Source of the DNA: Xenococcaceae cyanobacterium MO_167.B27
Lineage (GTDB): Bacteria > Cyanobacteriota > Cyanobacteriia > Cyanobacteriales > Xenococcaceae
Direction of reading: 5' to 3'
Length of the DNA stretch: 38,407 nt
NCBI GenBank assembly: GCA_030065935.1
Contig: JASJCP010000035.1
Location: 1 to 38,407, forward strand
Shown here: piece by piece, positions 16,878-24,970 of the stretch
Numbering within the stretch: the first letter of the stretch is position 1
Layout: the number at the start of each line of letters is the position of its first letter
Translations under genes and position numbers: made by a program
Notes under the pieces: generated by a model
The model's database searches: none
Seen by the model: the letters and a program-made list of their open reading frames with translations, nothing else
What the model was told of the DNA's origin: nothing

Positions 16878-18389
16878 GTGAATAAAGTAGATTTAACAGG
16901 CAAACCTTTTCATTTTATCGGTATTGGGGGAATTGGAATGTCTGCATTGGCACATATTGTAGCGAAACGTCAGTTACCTGTTTCTGGTTCGGATGTCAAA
17001 GCTAGTCATATCACAAAACGTTTGGAGTCTTTGGGCGCAAAGATTTTTCATCAACAACAAGCTAGTAATTTGAATTGTTTTACTACTCCATCCAGTACCG
17101 AAAATTGCTCAACTCCTTCTGTGGTGACAGCCAATTCTGATTCTGGTGCAATGTCTGTAGTAACTAAAATAACTCCTGAAACACCTTCTATCTTACCTCA
17201 AGTAGTTTGCTCTACTGCTATCAAAAATTGTAATCCAGAGTATCAGGCAGCAATACAATTAGAATGTCCGATTTTTCACCGTTCTGACCTTTTAGCTGCT
17301 CTGATGGCAGAATATGAAAGTATTGCCGTTTCAGGGACTCATGGTAAAACTACTACTAGTAGCGCGATCGCCTATATGCTGTTGCAAGCAGGTTTAGACC
17401 CCACTATCATTGTCGGGGGGGAAGTAGATGCCTGGGAAGGTAACGCCCGCGCGGGAGAAGGGAAATATCTAGTAGCAGAAGCAGATGAGTCTGATGGTTC
17501 TTTGGTTAAACATTCTCCCAGTATAGGTATTATTACTAATATTGAATTGGATCACCCTGATCGCTACGGGGATATCAGGGAAGTAGTTGAGATTTTCCAA
17601 ACTTTTACCAAGCAATGTCAAACTGTCATTGGTTGTCTAGATGATGAGGTGATTCGGGAAAATATTGCTTTAGATATTAGCTACAGTCTCGATTCCGCAA
17701 CAGGAGCAGATTATACCGTTACTGATGTTGTATATAATGCCCAAGGTACTGTTGCTCAAGTATGGGAAAGGGGTAAATCTTTAGGAACTTTGCAATTACA
17801 AATATTAGGAAAACATAATTTAAGTAATTCCCTAGCTGCGATCGCTGTAGGACGGAAAATTGGTTTAGAATTTCCTGTGATAGCTCAAGGTTTAGGGAGT
17901 TTTTCTGGAACAAAACGACGCTTTGAACTAAAAGGAGAAGTTAATAACATTAAATTAATCGATGACTATGCCCATCATCCTAGTGAAATCACCGTTACTC
18001 TAGCAGCAGCAAGACTAAGGGTGACAGATAATTCTCCAGAAAAAAGAGTGATCGCCATCTTTCAACCCCACCGCTACACCCGCGCCGAAGTATTTATGAC
18101 AGAATTCGCTACAGCTTTTGGTGATGCAGATTTAGTAGTTGTTACAGATATTTATAGTGCAGGAGAAACTAACATCAATGGTATTAGTGGGCAAAAAATG
18201 GCAGATGCGATCGCCCTACACCATCCCCAGGTTTTCTATAATCCAACTCTGGCTTCTCTTCCCTCTTTCTTAAAACAAGAAATCCTCCAACCAGGAGATT
18301 TAGTGATGTTTCTCGGCGCAGGAAACCTCAATCAAACTATTCCTCAAACTATTGAACTATTGCAACAAGGAAGAAGGGATGAGGCATAA
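16878..18389 (+). CDS. murC: UDP-N-acetylmuramate--L-alanine ligase
   Basis: 503 residues. MurC adds L-alanine to UDP-MurNAc using ATP, the first peptide step of peptidoglycan synthesis, in the cytoplasm. The N-terminal nucleotide-sugar motif FIGIGGIGMSALAH is at 13-26, the ATP loop GTHGKTTT at 153-160, EADESDGSL follows, and the C-terminal DDYAHHPSEI is present. Unusually, residues about 67-106 are a Ser/Thr-rich low-complexity insertion (CFTTPSSTENCSTPSVVTAN onward) in the N-terminal domain, where MurC is normally continuous up to VVCSTAIK. It starts at GTG 16878 behind AAGGAG. murB follows after 254 bp, then murG about 4 kb on. Confidence 0.96.
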   Translation: MNKVDLTGKPFHFIGIGGIGMSALAHIVAKRQLPVSGSDVKASHITKRLESLGAKIFHQQQASNLNCFTTPSSTENCSTPSVVTANSDSGAMSVVTKITPETPSILPQVVCSTAIKNCNPEYQAAIQLECPIFHRSDLLAALMAEYESIAVSGTHGKTTTSSAIAYMLLQAGLDPTIIVGGEVDAWEGNARAGEGKYLVAEADESDGSLVKHSPSIGIITNIELDHPDRYGDIREVVEIFQTFTKQCQTVIGCLDDEVIRENIALDISYSLDSATGADYTVTDVVYNAQGTVAQVWERGKSLGTLQLQILGKHNLSNSLAAIAVGRKIGLEFPVIAQGLGSFSGTKRRFELKGEVNNIKLIDDYAHHPSEITVTLAAARLRVTDNSPEKRVIAIFQPHRYTRAEVFMTEFATAFGDADLVVVTDIYSAGETNINGISGQKMADAIALHHPQVFYNPTLASLPSFLKQEILQPGDLVMFLGAGNLNQTIPQTIELLQQGRRDEA

Positions 18390-18393
18390 AGTA

Positions 18394-18446
18394 AGGATGA
18401 AGGATGAAGGATGAATAAGCATAAATACCTCTTGCGGATTGCGGAT
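18394..18446. repeat. Two short STRR heptamer arrays
   Basis: Three AGGATGA units (18394-18414) begin 5 bp after the murC stop, followed by two TGCGGAT units (18433-18446). GGGAACA occurs twice near 18500. All are seven-base direct repeats in the murC-murB gap; otherwise the gap shows nothing I recognise. Confidence 0.75.
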
Positions 18447-18643
18447 TGCCTCACTCCTCATAATTCATGCTTTAGAATCGGTTAGATTATCGTTGACATC
18501 GGGAACAGGGAACAATATCTTGTAGTTCGAGTCACCCAAGAATGAATGGTAGGCAATAGTACATTAATCTAAGTAAAAATACTTACCAAAAAATTTACAT
18601 CCCATAGTAATATCTTCTAACCTAGTTATTCATTATCAGTATT

Positions 18644-19534
18644 ATGAATCTTATAAGCGATCGCCTAATTCAATCTCAAGTACCCCTAGCCTCTCAAACT
18701 TCCTATCGTGTAGGAGGGAAAGCTCAATGGTATGCTGCTCCAAGAAACTGGGAACAACTAGAAGCCTGTTTTGACTGGTATCAAGCTCAGGATATACCTC
18801 TTACCCTATTGGGTGCAGGTTCAAATATGCTAATCAGCGATAGTGGAATATCAGGCTTAGTAATTAGCACCCGTTATTTTCGTAGCTATGAATTTGAGGA
18901 AGAGACAGGCTTACTTATGGCGGACGCAGGAGAACCTATTGCTAAACTAGCATGGAAAGCAGCCAAACGAGGTTTAAAGGGTCTAGAATGGGCTGTAGGG
19001 ATTCCTGGCACTGTAGGAGGTGCAGTGGTGATGAATGCAGGAGCGCATCAGCAGTGTTTAGGAGATATTTTAGTTAGTGCTACTACCCTATCTCCCGATG
19101 GCAAAATTGAAGAACTCAACCCCCAAGAATTGAACTATAGCTATCGAACTTCCAATCTACAAGGAACAAATAAATTAGTAATTCGGGCGGTAATGCAATT
19201 ACAACCAGGCTTTACCAAAGCGGATATGATGCAACTATCTAGTGCTAACTGGACACAGCGTAAAACTACTCAACCCTATCATTTACCTAGTTGTGGTAGT
19301 GTCTTTCGTAATCCTCAACCTCGTGCAGCAGGATGGCTTATTGAACAGCTAGGATTGAAAGGGTACAAAATCGGAGATGCAGAAATTGCCCATCGTCACG
19401 CTAATTTCATTCTCAACTGTGGTGCTGCAACCGCTAGTGATATTTTTCACTTAATACGTTACGTTCAAGAGAAAGTAGAATATCATTGGTCAGTAGCATT
19501 AGAACCAGAAGTTAAACTGGTAGGTGAATTTTAA
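18644..19534 (+). CDS. murB: UDP-N-acetylenolpyruvoylglucosamine reductase
   Basis: 296 residues, a normal length. MurB reduces UDP-GlcNAc-enolpyruvate to UDP-MurNAc with NADPH through bound FAD, supplying the substrate of MurC. It starts with SQVPLASQTSYRVGGKAQWY. FAD-binding GAGSNMLISDSGI is near residues 58-70. GLEWAVGIPGTVGGAVVMNA follows, then the proton-donor Ser in LPSCGSVFRNP, and a terminal Glu in ALEPEVKLVG. It has the short arrangement seen in Gram-positive and cyanobacterial MurB. A start at ATG 18644 fits the conserved N-terminus. It lies in the same direction as murC, with STRR repeats between them. Confidence 0.96.
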   Translation: MNLISDRLIQSQVPLASQTSYRVGGKAQWYAAPRNWEQLEACFDWYQAQDIPLTLLGAGSNMLISDSGISGLVISTRYFRSYEFEEETGLLMADAGEPIAKLAWKAAKRGLKGLEWAVGIPGTVGGAVVMNAGAHQQCLGDILVSATTLSPDGKIEELNPQELNYSYRTSNLQGTNKLVIRAVMQLQPGFTKADMMQLSSANWTQRKTTQPYHLPSCGSVFRNPQPRAAGWLIEQLGLKGYKIGDAEIAHRHANFILNCGAATASDIFHLIRYVQEKVEYHWSVALEPEVKLVGEF

Positions 19535-19550
19535 AATCCGAGAGGGAATT

Positions 19551-19572
19551 CCCATGGCTTTCAAGGCATGGG
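19551..19572 (+). repeat. Hairpin 17 bp after murB, resembling an IS200/IS605 right end
   Basis: CCCATG-GC-TTTCAA-GG-CATGGG forms a stem-loop, in the setting GAATTCCCATG...CATGGGGATG. This resembles the 3' hairpins of the tnpB elements here but is upstream of, not downstream of, the neighbouring tnpB. It could equally act as the murB terminator, although no T-run follows. Confidence 0.45.
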
Positions 19573-19598
19573 GATGTTCGCTGTGGGCAAGGTTTATG

Positions 19599-19647
19599 TT
19601 ATATCAAATCACTTTAACTACGCAATAGATAAAGTGATTTGATATAA
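19599..19647. repeat. Perfect 18-bp inverted repeat at the left side of the tnpB element
   Basis: TTATATCAAATCACTTTA (19599-19616) and its exact reverse complement (19630-19647) flank a 13-base loop. It could be the transposon's left-end hairpin, a bidirectional terminator between murB and tnpB, or a small independent repeat. The 120 bp between it and tnpB contains TTGACT at 19732 followed by an AT-rich tract, a possible promoter. Confidence 0.7.
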
Positions 19648-19767
19648 GATTTTACGTCGATATTTAGGTATCCAAACTAAATGATAAGCAATTGAGTAGT
19701 GGGTATATCTTGTTTTACCCTCCTATGATACTTGACTCATTTTATTGATATATAGTATTTTAGTAAA

Positions 19768-21018
19768 ATGCAAACCACCAAGATATATAGACTACCATAC
19801 CAAAAACCAGAAGTCTTTGAGAGACTAAAAGCTGCCCAAATGGAAGCAGCAAAAGTTTGGAATGAATGTACCATTGCTCATCAAGAATGCCGTATCAACC
19901 AAATTCCTTGGTTAAATCAAACTGCTTTACAGAAACTAACCAAGGGAAAATATCAACTGCATTCGCAATCGGTGCAAATGGTATGTCAGGCATTCTTAGC
20001 CAATATTGATAGCACCAGAGCCAATCGTAAAGCAGGGATAAAAAACCTGAAATATCCTTGGCGAACTAAGGGGTTTTATCCTGTAGCTTGGGCTGCTCAA
20101 TCAGTTAAATACGAGTTAGGTACACTGACTTTACCGATGGGTCGCGGTAGAAAGTCACTATCCTTTAAGTTGGACTTAGACTTTATCCCTGGTGCAGTAT
20201 CTTTGGTCTGGAATCGTGGTTTTGAACTTCATATCAAAAAGGAGGTGCAATTAGAGTCCAAGAAAACTACAGGGAATAAAGCAACCATTGATTTAGGGGA
20301 AATACATATATGTGCTGTTACAACTAACACAGGTCAAGGATTAATTGTTAGTGGTAGAGGGATTCGTTCTCTGAAGCGACAAAGAAATGTTGCCTTAGCT
20401 AAATTATCTCGTAAACAGCTCTTATGTACCAAATATTCTCAAAGATGGAAAAAGTTACAAAAAGCTAAAAATAAATTTTGTCTGAGAAATTCTAGACAAA
20501 TTAAAGAATATAGACATCAAGCTACTCGTCAGGTTGTTGAGTTTTGCAAAACTCATGACGTGGATACAGTCTTTATTGGTAATCCTGATGGAGTCAGAAA
20601 GAAGAATTGTGGAAGATGCCACAATCAAAGAATGACACAATGGGAATATGGTCAAGATATTGACTACCTAAGATACAAGTTCAAAATGGCTGGGATCTCA
20701 GTTCTAATTGGAAATGAAAGAGGTACATCCAGCACTTGTCCTGAATGTGGGCATCGGCATAAACCAAAAGGTAGAACTTGGAACTGTCCAAAATGTAGCT
20801 ATAAGAAAAAGCATAGAGATATTACAGGTTCTCTCAATATGCACAATCTTGCTTTTGGAGAAAAAGCTAAATATCCTGAAACTATCAAGTATCTACGACC
20901 AGTTATTACTGGAAGTAGTAGATGGCTCGACACCGCCCAAAGTAATCTAAGACTAACTAATACCACAAGCACCTCATCCAATGAGGGAAATCAATTGATT
21001 TGCTGCCCAAAATATTAG
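19768..21018 (+). CDS. tnpB: TnpB-like protein (IS605 OrfB family) with altered RuvC-II
   Basis: 416 residues. TnpB proteins are RNA-guided nucleases of IS200/IS605 elements and ancestors of Cas12. The helical N-terminal wedge/REC part is present. RuvC-I is ATIDLGEIH with Asp175. The treble-clef zinc site is C324/C327 and C340/C343 (CPECGH, CPKCSY). RuvC-III is HRDITGSLN with Asp351. The RuvC-II position, normally V-E-D/N-L, reads TVFIGNPDGVRK, with Gly271 where the catalytic Glu belongs. Asp274 or Glu293 (QWEYGQD) might substitute; otherwise the nuclease is dead. The frame is intact over its whole length and ends 13 bp before a right-end hairpin. No tnpA lies next to it. Confidence 0.88.
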   Translation: MQTTKIYRLPYQKPEVFERLKAAQMEAAKVWNECTIAHQECRINQIPWLNQTALQKLTKGKYQLHSQSVQMVCQAFLANIDSTRANRKAGIKNLKYPWRTKGFYPVAWAAQSVKYELGTLTLPMGRGRKSLSFKLDLDFIPGAVSLVWNRGFELHIKKEVQLESKKTTGNKATIDLGEIHICAVTTNTGQGLIVSGRGIRSLKRQRNVALAKLSRKQLLCTKYSQRWKKLQKAKNKFCLRNSRQIKEYRHQATRQVVEFCKTHDVDTVFIGNPDGVRKKNCGRCHNQRMTQWEYGQDIDYLRYKFKMAGISVLIGNERGTSSTCPECGHRHKPKGRTWNCPKCSYKKKHRDITGSLNMHNLAFGEKAKYPETIKYLRPVITGSSRWLDTAQSNLRLTNTTSTSSNEGNQLICCPKY

Positions 21019-21024
21019 TGTTGT

Positions 21025-21064
21025 TTAGAAGCCCGTGCGCGTTTACGCCACGGGAGTGTCACCC
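21025..21064 (+). ncRNA. Right end and probable guide-RNA 3' scaffold of the tnpB element
   Basis: GAAGCCCGTG-C-GCG-TTTA-CGC-CACGGGAGTGTCA forms a stem-loop at 21032-21054 with one bulge. In TnpB systems the guide RNA spans the 3' part of tnpB and this end, and the guide is the flanking genomic sequence. Here that flank begins near 21062 (CCCACTTAAAAGG) and lies just upstream of ybaB. The transcript itself is inferred. Confidence 0.55.
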
Positions 21065-21122
21065 CACTTAAAAGGTTGTATCATTATTGGCTATTAGTCT
21101 CTATTCAGAATAATTACAAGAT

Positions 21123-21452
21123 ATGGTAAAAAATCCCTTTGGTAAAATGAAAGAACTAGCTGATGCTTTTAAGAAAGCTCAGGAGGTTCAACAAGGAGCG
21201 CAAGAACTCCAAGCAGAATTAGAACAGTTAGAAATAGAAGGCATTGCTGGTGATGGCTTAGTTAAAGTCATTATGAGTGGAAATCAAGAACCCCGTCGTG
21301 TAGAAATCGCTCCTGATGCTCTAAATCATGGAGCAGAAGCCCTATCTGCAATGGTGACAACTGCAATGCAAGATGCTTACAGCAAATCCACCGAAATGAT
21401 GCGTAGTCGCATGGAAGAGCTTACTAGTGGTTTAAATCTTCCTGGTTTCTAG
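21123..21452 (+). CDS. YbaB/EbfC-family nucleoid-associated protein
   Basis: 109 residues, the usual size. These small dimeric proteins bind DNA and are associated with the nucleoid. The N-terminal helix ([35 protein letters not shown]) is followed by the conserved core [20 protein letters not shown] and the C-terminal helix [23 protein letters not shown] start at 21123. In many bacteria ybaB sits with dnaX and recR; here it lies between a tnpB element and a broken P450. A good terminator follows. Confidence 0.93.
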   Translation: MVKNPFGKMKELADAFKKAQEVQQGAQELQAELEQLEIEGIAGDGLVKVIMSGNQEPRRVEIAPDALNHGAEALSAMVTTAMQDAYSKSTEMMRSRMEELTSGLNLPGF

Positions 21453-21489
21453 CAATTTGCTGCAATATAACCAAATAATCAATCATTTC

Positions 21490-21520
21490 AGGGATAGTTA
21501 ATTAATTATCCCTATTTTTA
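21490..21520 (+). terminator. Terminator of ybaB
   Basis: AGGGATA (21490-21496) pairs with TATCCCT (21507-21513), followed by ATTTTTATT, 37 bp after the ybaB stop. The rest of the gap to 21789 shows only a doubled AGAATTA unit near 21617. Confidence 0.8.
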
Positions 21521-21789
21521 TTAGGAGTGGTGGGATAGGAGGGATAAGGAAATATTGAGAGTTAAATTACGCTCTTATTCTCACTATAAGGGAATTACTA
21601 CTCAGTATATGATTTAGAATTAAGAATTAAGAGAAACCGACTTTACCGATAACCCCTTGGGCATTCTACTCAAAAGATTGAGTCATGATAATAGCTGAAA
21701 TGAGATTGCAACCGAGCTTTATATATACTACTGCAATGATTATTCCTATATTATTCACTATTTCGCAACAAGTCTAATTTAAGTATCTC

Positions 21790-22236
21790 ATGAAAGATTT
21801 TCGCCAATTACCTGGTCCAAAAGGAAATTTCTTCTTAGGCAACGCACTTCAACTTAACAAGGATTTATTAGGTTTTATTACTAATTGTGCGGAGCGGTAC
21901 GGCGATATCGTACCATTGCTTCTGGGATTAACTCCTGCTTGTCTTATCAATAAACCCGAATATATAGAGCAAATCTTACAAAAAAGAGAACTTTTCGTCA
22001 AAAACACTCCAGATTGGCGTACTGTGAGAACCCTTGTTGGTCAAGGACTGGTTACCAGTGACGGAGATTTCTGGCTTCGTCAACGCCGTATGATTCAGCC
22101 AGTGTTCCACCAACAACGCATCAATACTTATGCAGAAACGATGGTTCACTATACAAAGGATTTACTCTTGACTTGGAAAGACGAAGAAATCCGAGACATA
22201 CATCAAGACATGATGAGTCTTACTTTGAATATATAG
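21790..22236 (+). pseudogene. Cytochrome P450, N-terminal fragment
   Basis: 148 residues of an expected 440 or so. The proline-rich start LPGPKGNFFLGN, the beta-1 region (GDIVPLLLGLTPACLINKPE) and the helix C motif FWLRQRRMIQPVFHQQRI are typical of bacterial P450s. Coding homology runs to SLTLNI and stops inside a small inverted-repeat element at 22231. The I helix, ExxR and the heme-binding Cys loop are all absent, and I find no continuation to the right. Non-functional. The original substrate is unknown. Confidence 0.9.
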
Positions 22237-22325
22237 TCATTTCAATTAAGTTTGAGACAAAGCATTCTTCGTATCACAAGTCTTTGAAGAAAAAAGTGTT
22301 TCATTTTTATTTGAAATGACTATAT
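22231..22325. mobile_element. MITE-like 95-bp element with perfect 15-bp ends
   Basis: ATATAGTCATTTCAA (22231-22245) is the exact reverse complement of 22311-22325. The outermost TA on each side fits TA-targeting IS630/Tc1-type elements. The interior has no coding frame. The left end terminates the P450 fragment, while the right end contains the ATG used by the MBL-fold gene. Confidence 0.75.
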
Positions 22326-23008
22326 CTTGTCCTACAGCATCTATTGGTACGACAGAAAAACCCAAAGATATTCGTCTGGTACAAAAAACCTTTCCCCTAG
22401 CAGTAGAAGATAACGTTTATTATTGTGGTTATAATTCCTCCAAGTCTTATGGTGCAGCTAGCTATTTTATCCAAAGACAGGAAGGCAATATTTTAATTGA
22501 CTCTCCTCGTTTTACTCCGCCTTTGGTTAAGAGACTGGAGGAGTTGGGAGGATTAAGTTATATGTATCTAACTCATAAAGATGATGTTGCCGATCATCAA
22601 AAATTCCAGCAACATTTTAAATGCGATCGCATATTGCATAGAGACGATATTACTAAAGAAACCTCGAATGTAGAAATCGTCCTCTCAGAAACTAAGAAAA
22701 TAGAATTAGCTCCAGACCTATTAATTATTCCTGTCTCTGGGCATACTAAAGGTCATACTGTTTTACTATACAAAAATAAGTTCCTGTTCACAAGAGATCA
22801 TTTAGCATGGTCGCCCCATCTTAATCATCTTTATGCTTTTCGTCGCTATTGTTGGTATTCTTGGTCAGAACAAGTTAAATCTATGGAAAAATTACTTGAT
22901 TATACTTTTGAATGGGTCTTACCAGGACATGGTCGCCGTTATCACAACAATAGCACCCAAATGCAACAGCAAATGCGACAATGTTTAAGTTGGATGAAGC
23001 GACAATAA
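22316..23008 (+). CDS. MBL-fold metallohydrolase
   Basis: 230 residues of the metallo-beta-lactamase fold. The metal-binding set is the variant THKDDVADH (residues 86-94) in place of the classic HxHxDH. It is followed by the third-ligand motif VSGHTKGHTVLL, an Asp in FTRDHLAW and the final His in LPGHGRRYH. Probably a soluble hydrolase; the substrate is unknown. The only ATG that covers the N-terminus lies inside the right arm of the inverted-repeat element, so residues MTI are encoded by the element. Either the element supplied a start to a gene whose own start was removed, or the true start is lost. The C-terminus ends normally before a HIP1-containing spacer. Confidence 0.82.
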   Translation: MTISCPTASIGTTEKPKDIRLVQKTFPLAVEDNVYYCGYNSSKSYGAASYFIQRQEGNILIDSPRFTPPLVKRLEELGGLSYMYLTHKDDVADHQKFQQHFKCDRILHRDDITKETSNVEIVLSETKKIELAPDLLIIPVSGHTKGHTVLLYKNKFLFTRDHLAWSPHLNHLYAFRRYCWYSWSEQVKSMEKLLDYTFEWVLPGHGRRYHNNSTQMQQQMRQCLSWMKRQ

Positions 23009-23147
23009 TTTATAGGCGATCGCAATTCTGGCGGATAAGACTTCTAAATTTTTGTAACTGTTATTTATTTTGGGGATAGCCAGGTACTTTCAGACATGAG
23101 TTAATATCGTAGAGGTTTTTGCTGGTTTTTCTATTGTAGATTTTTCC

Positions 23148-23519
23148 ATGACTTCTAATGAATCCCATCCAAACTCTGATCCCTTAGAAACCGAGACTGA
23201 CTTGGATTCTAATGTGGAAAAAATTTTAGCGGAAGTGGGTAACTCCCTTACGGAATTAGGCTCGCGCTATGAGCAAGTAAAACAAGATTGGCACAGATAT
23301 ACAGAACTTCAGCAGCATCAGGAAGAATTAGAAGCCAAAAAAACTCATAATCCTGAAAAAGACCCGATTAAAACAGAACTTAAACATCTTCTTCAAGAGT
23401 TAGAAGAATTGGAAATCAACTTAGAAAGCGTGTTACTTCCAGACTTATTTTGGCAAGCAGTACGTTTTGGAGGCTTAGGAATAGTTATTGGTTGGCTGCT
23501 AAAATCTTTGGCAAGTTAA
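23148..23519 (+). CDS. Conserved-looking hypothetical protein with coiled coil and C-terminal membrane anchor
   Basis: 123 residues. A charged, probably disordered start is followed by a long heptad-rich helix (about 20-95; ILAEVGNSLTELGSRYEQVK and LKHLLQELEELEINLE). One hydrophobic segment follows at the C-terminus (FWQAVRFGGLGIVIGWLLKS), suggesting a tail-anchored protein facing the cytoplasm. I do not recognise a family. It ends 19 bp before murG in the same direction, so the two are probably co-transcribed, which hints at a link to the membrane stage of peptidoglycan synthesis. That link is inference from position only. Confidence 0.75.
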   Translation: MTSNESHPNSDPLETETDLDSNVEKILAEVGNSLTELGSRYEQVKQDWHRYTELQQHQEELEAKKTHNPEKDPIKTELKHLLQELEELEINLESVLLPDLFWQAVRFGGLGIVIGWLLKSLAS

Positions 23520-23538
23520 ATAGCAACTAAGGATTTTT

Positions 23539-24600
23539 ATGTCTGGCAAAACCCGTTTATTAGTAGCTGCGAGTGGTACTGGTGGTCATTTATTTCCAGC
23601 ACTAGCTGTAGCAGAAGCCTTATCTGATTATGAAATTGAATGGTTAGGAGTCCCCAACCGCTTAGAAACCGAACTTGTACCAGAATGTTATCCTCTCAAT
23701 ACAGTGGCAGTAGAGGGATTTCAAACAGGTTTGAGCCTGAAAAGTCTTAAAATTGCTCTGGGATTAATTGCTTCAGCATTTAAGGTAAGAAAATTAATTA
23801 CACAAAAGCAAATCGATGCAGTATTTACCACAGGTGGTTATATTGCTGCTCCTGCTATCTTAGCTGCTCGTTTAGCGAACAAACCCGCCATTCTCCACGA
23901 ATCCAACTTTATCCCAGGAAAAGTTACTCGCTTTCTAAGTAGCTATTGTAGCGCGATCGCAATTGGTTTTGAAGGAACAGCCCAATACTTACCCAAGGTG
24001 ACAACAGAATATGTCAGTACTCCTGTACGTTCTCAATTTCTCTCTCCTCAACCCCTAGATTTACCCATTCCCAATGATGCTCGATTAATTGTTGTTGCGG
24101 GAGGCTCTCAGGGTGCAGTTTCAGTTAACAAGTTAGTCCGACAAGTAGCGTCTTCCTGGTTAGATCGAGGGGTATATATCGTGCATCTCACAGGAACAAA
24201 TGACCCTGATGCTGATAGTTTAGAACATCCTCACTATATTTCTTTGCCTTTTTATGACAACATGGCAGGATTATTGCAGAGAGCTAATTTAGCTATTTCT
24301 CGCGCTGGTGCTGGAACACTGACAGAATTAGCCATTACAGAAACTCCTGCAATTCTTATTCCCTATCCCTATGCAGCAGAAGATCATCAAACCTATAATG
24401 CCAAAGTATTTAGTAATGCTGGTGCAGCAGTAGTCTATAAACAGTCTGAGTTAACACCAGAGATTTTAGAGTCTCAAGTAATAAAGTGGTTAGAGCAACC
24501 TGATAAGTTATCAGAAATGGCAAGTCAAGCTAAGTCTTTAGCCATGAGGGATAGTGCGGAAAAGGTAGCTAGTTTAATCAAAAATCTCACTCAAATCTAA
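23539..24600 (+). CDS. murG: UDP-GlcNAc: undecaprenyl-PP-MurNAc-pentapeptide GlcNAc transferase
   Basis: 353 residues. MurG converts lipid I to lipid II at the inner face of the plasma membrane. GT-B fold: N-terminal acceptor/membrane side with ASGTGGHLFPALAVAEAL (the GxGGH loop), then YIAAPAILAARLANKPAILH and ESNFIPGKVTR. The C-terminal donor side has VVAGGSQGAVSVNKLV, SRAGAGTLTELAITETPAIL and PYPYAAEDHQTYNA. All signature loops are intact. ATG start behind AAGGA. It closes the mur group of the window (murC, murB, murG), although a transposon, ybaB and broken genes separate it from murB. Confidence 0.97.
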   Translation: MSGKTRLLVAASGTGGHLFPALAVAEALSDYEIEWLGVPNRLETELVPECYPLNTVAVEGFQTGLSLKSLKIALGLIASAFKVRKLITQKQIDAVFTTGGYIAAPAILAARLANKPAILHESNFIPGKVTRFLSSYCSAIAIGFEGTAQYLPKVTTEYVSTPVRSQFLSPQPLDLPIPNDARLIVVAGGSQGAVSVNKLVRQVASSWLDRGVYIVHLTGTNDPDADSLEHPHYISLPFYDNMAGLLQRANLAISRAGAGTLTELAITETPAILIPYPYAAEDHQTYNAKVFSNAGAAVVYKQSELTPEILESQVIKWLEQPDKLSEMASQAKSLAMRDSAEKVASLIKNLTQI

Positions 24601-24970
24601 ACTCAATCCTGGTAAGATAATTGCTAGATTTACCTGATGTTGACCTGACGATACAGCGTGAGCTTCTCAGTAGCCCAAGTTTTATAGACTAAGAAAGCTT
24701 CCTTTAAAATATTACTAGTAGTAGATTGACTTAATGTTGTTTGGCAGGTACTTGTCGTAATACTGTTAAACCAATGTAGTAATTAAATTTTTATAGGAGT
24801 AAAACTCTTGTAAATAATTCCTAACTTGTTTAATTACTACTATTGTTATATTTATATTTACTCTGCTGAAAACACAATACTTTACAACTATAAGTATGTA
24901 TCAATATACATTGTAAAGAGCGATCGTTGCTTATCTTGACTGTTCTTTGTGTTGTCTGCTTATTTTTCTA
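24601..24970. other. Intergenic region without recognisable features
   Basis: 370 bp between the convergent ends of murG and the HD-domain gene. AT-rich, with no open frame resembling a protein, no RNA gene and no clear terminator hairpin seen. Confidence 0.6.

Noticed and set aside
19768-21018. Cas12 effector of a CRISPR system
   Set aside because: Size and domain order fit TnpB, there is no CRISPR array or adaptation gene in the window, and transposon-end hairpins flank it.
16878-24600. A single mur operon
   Set aside because: All three mur genes point the same way, but a transposon, a terminator after ybaB and large gaps separate murB from murG, so one transcript is unlikely.
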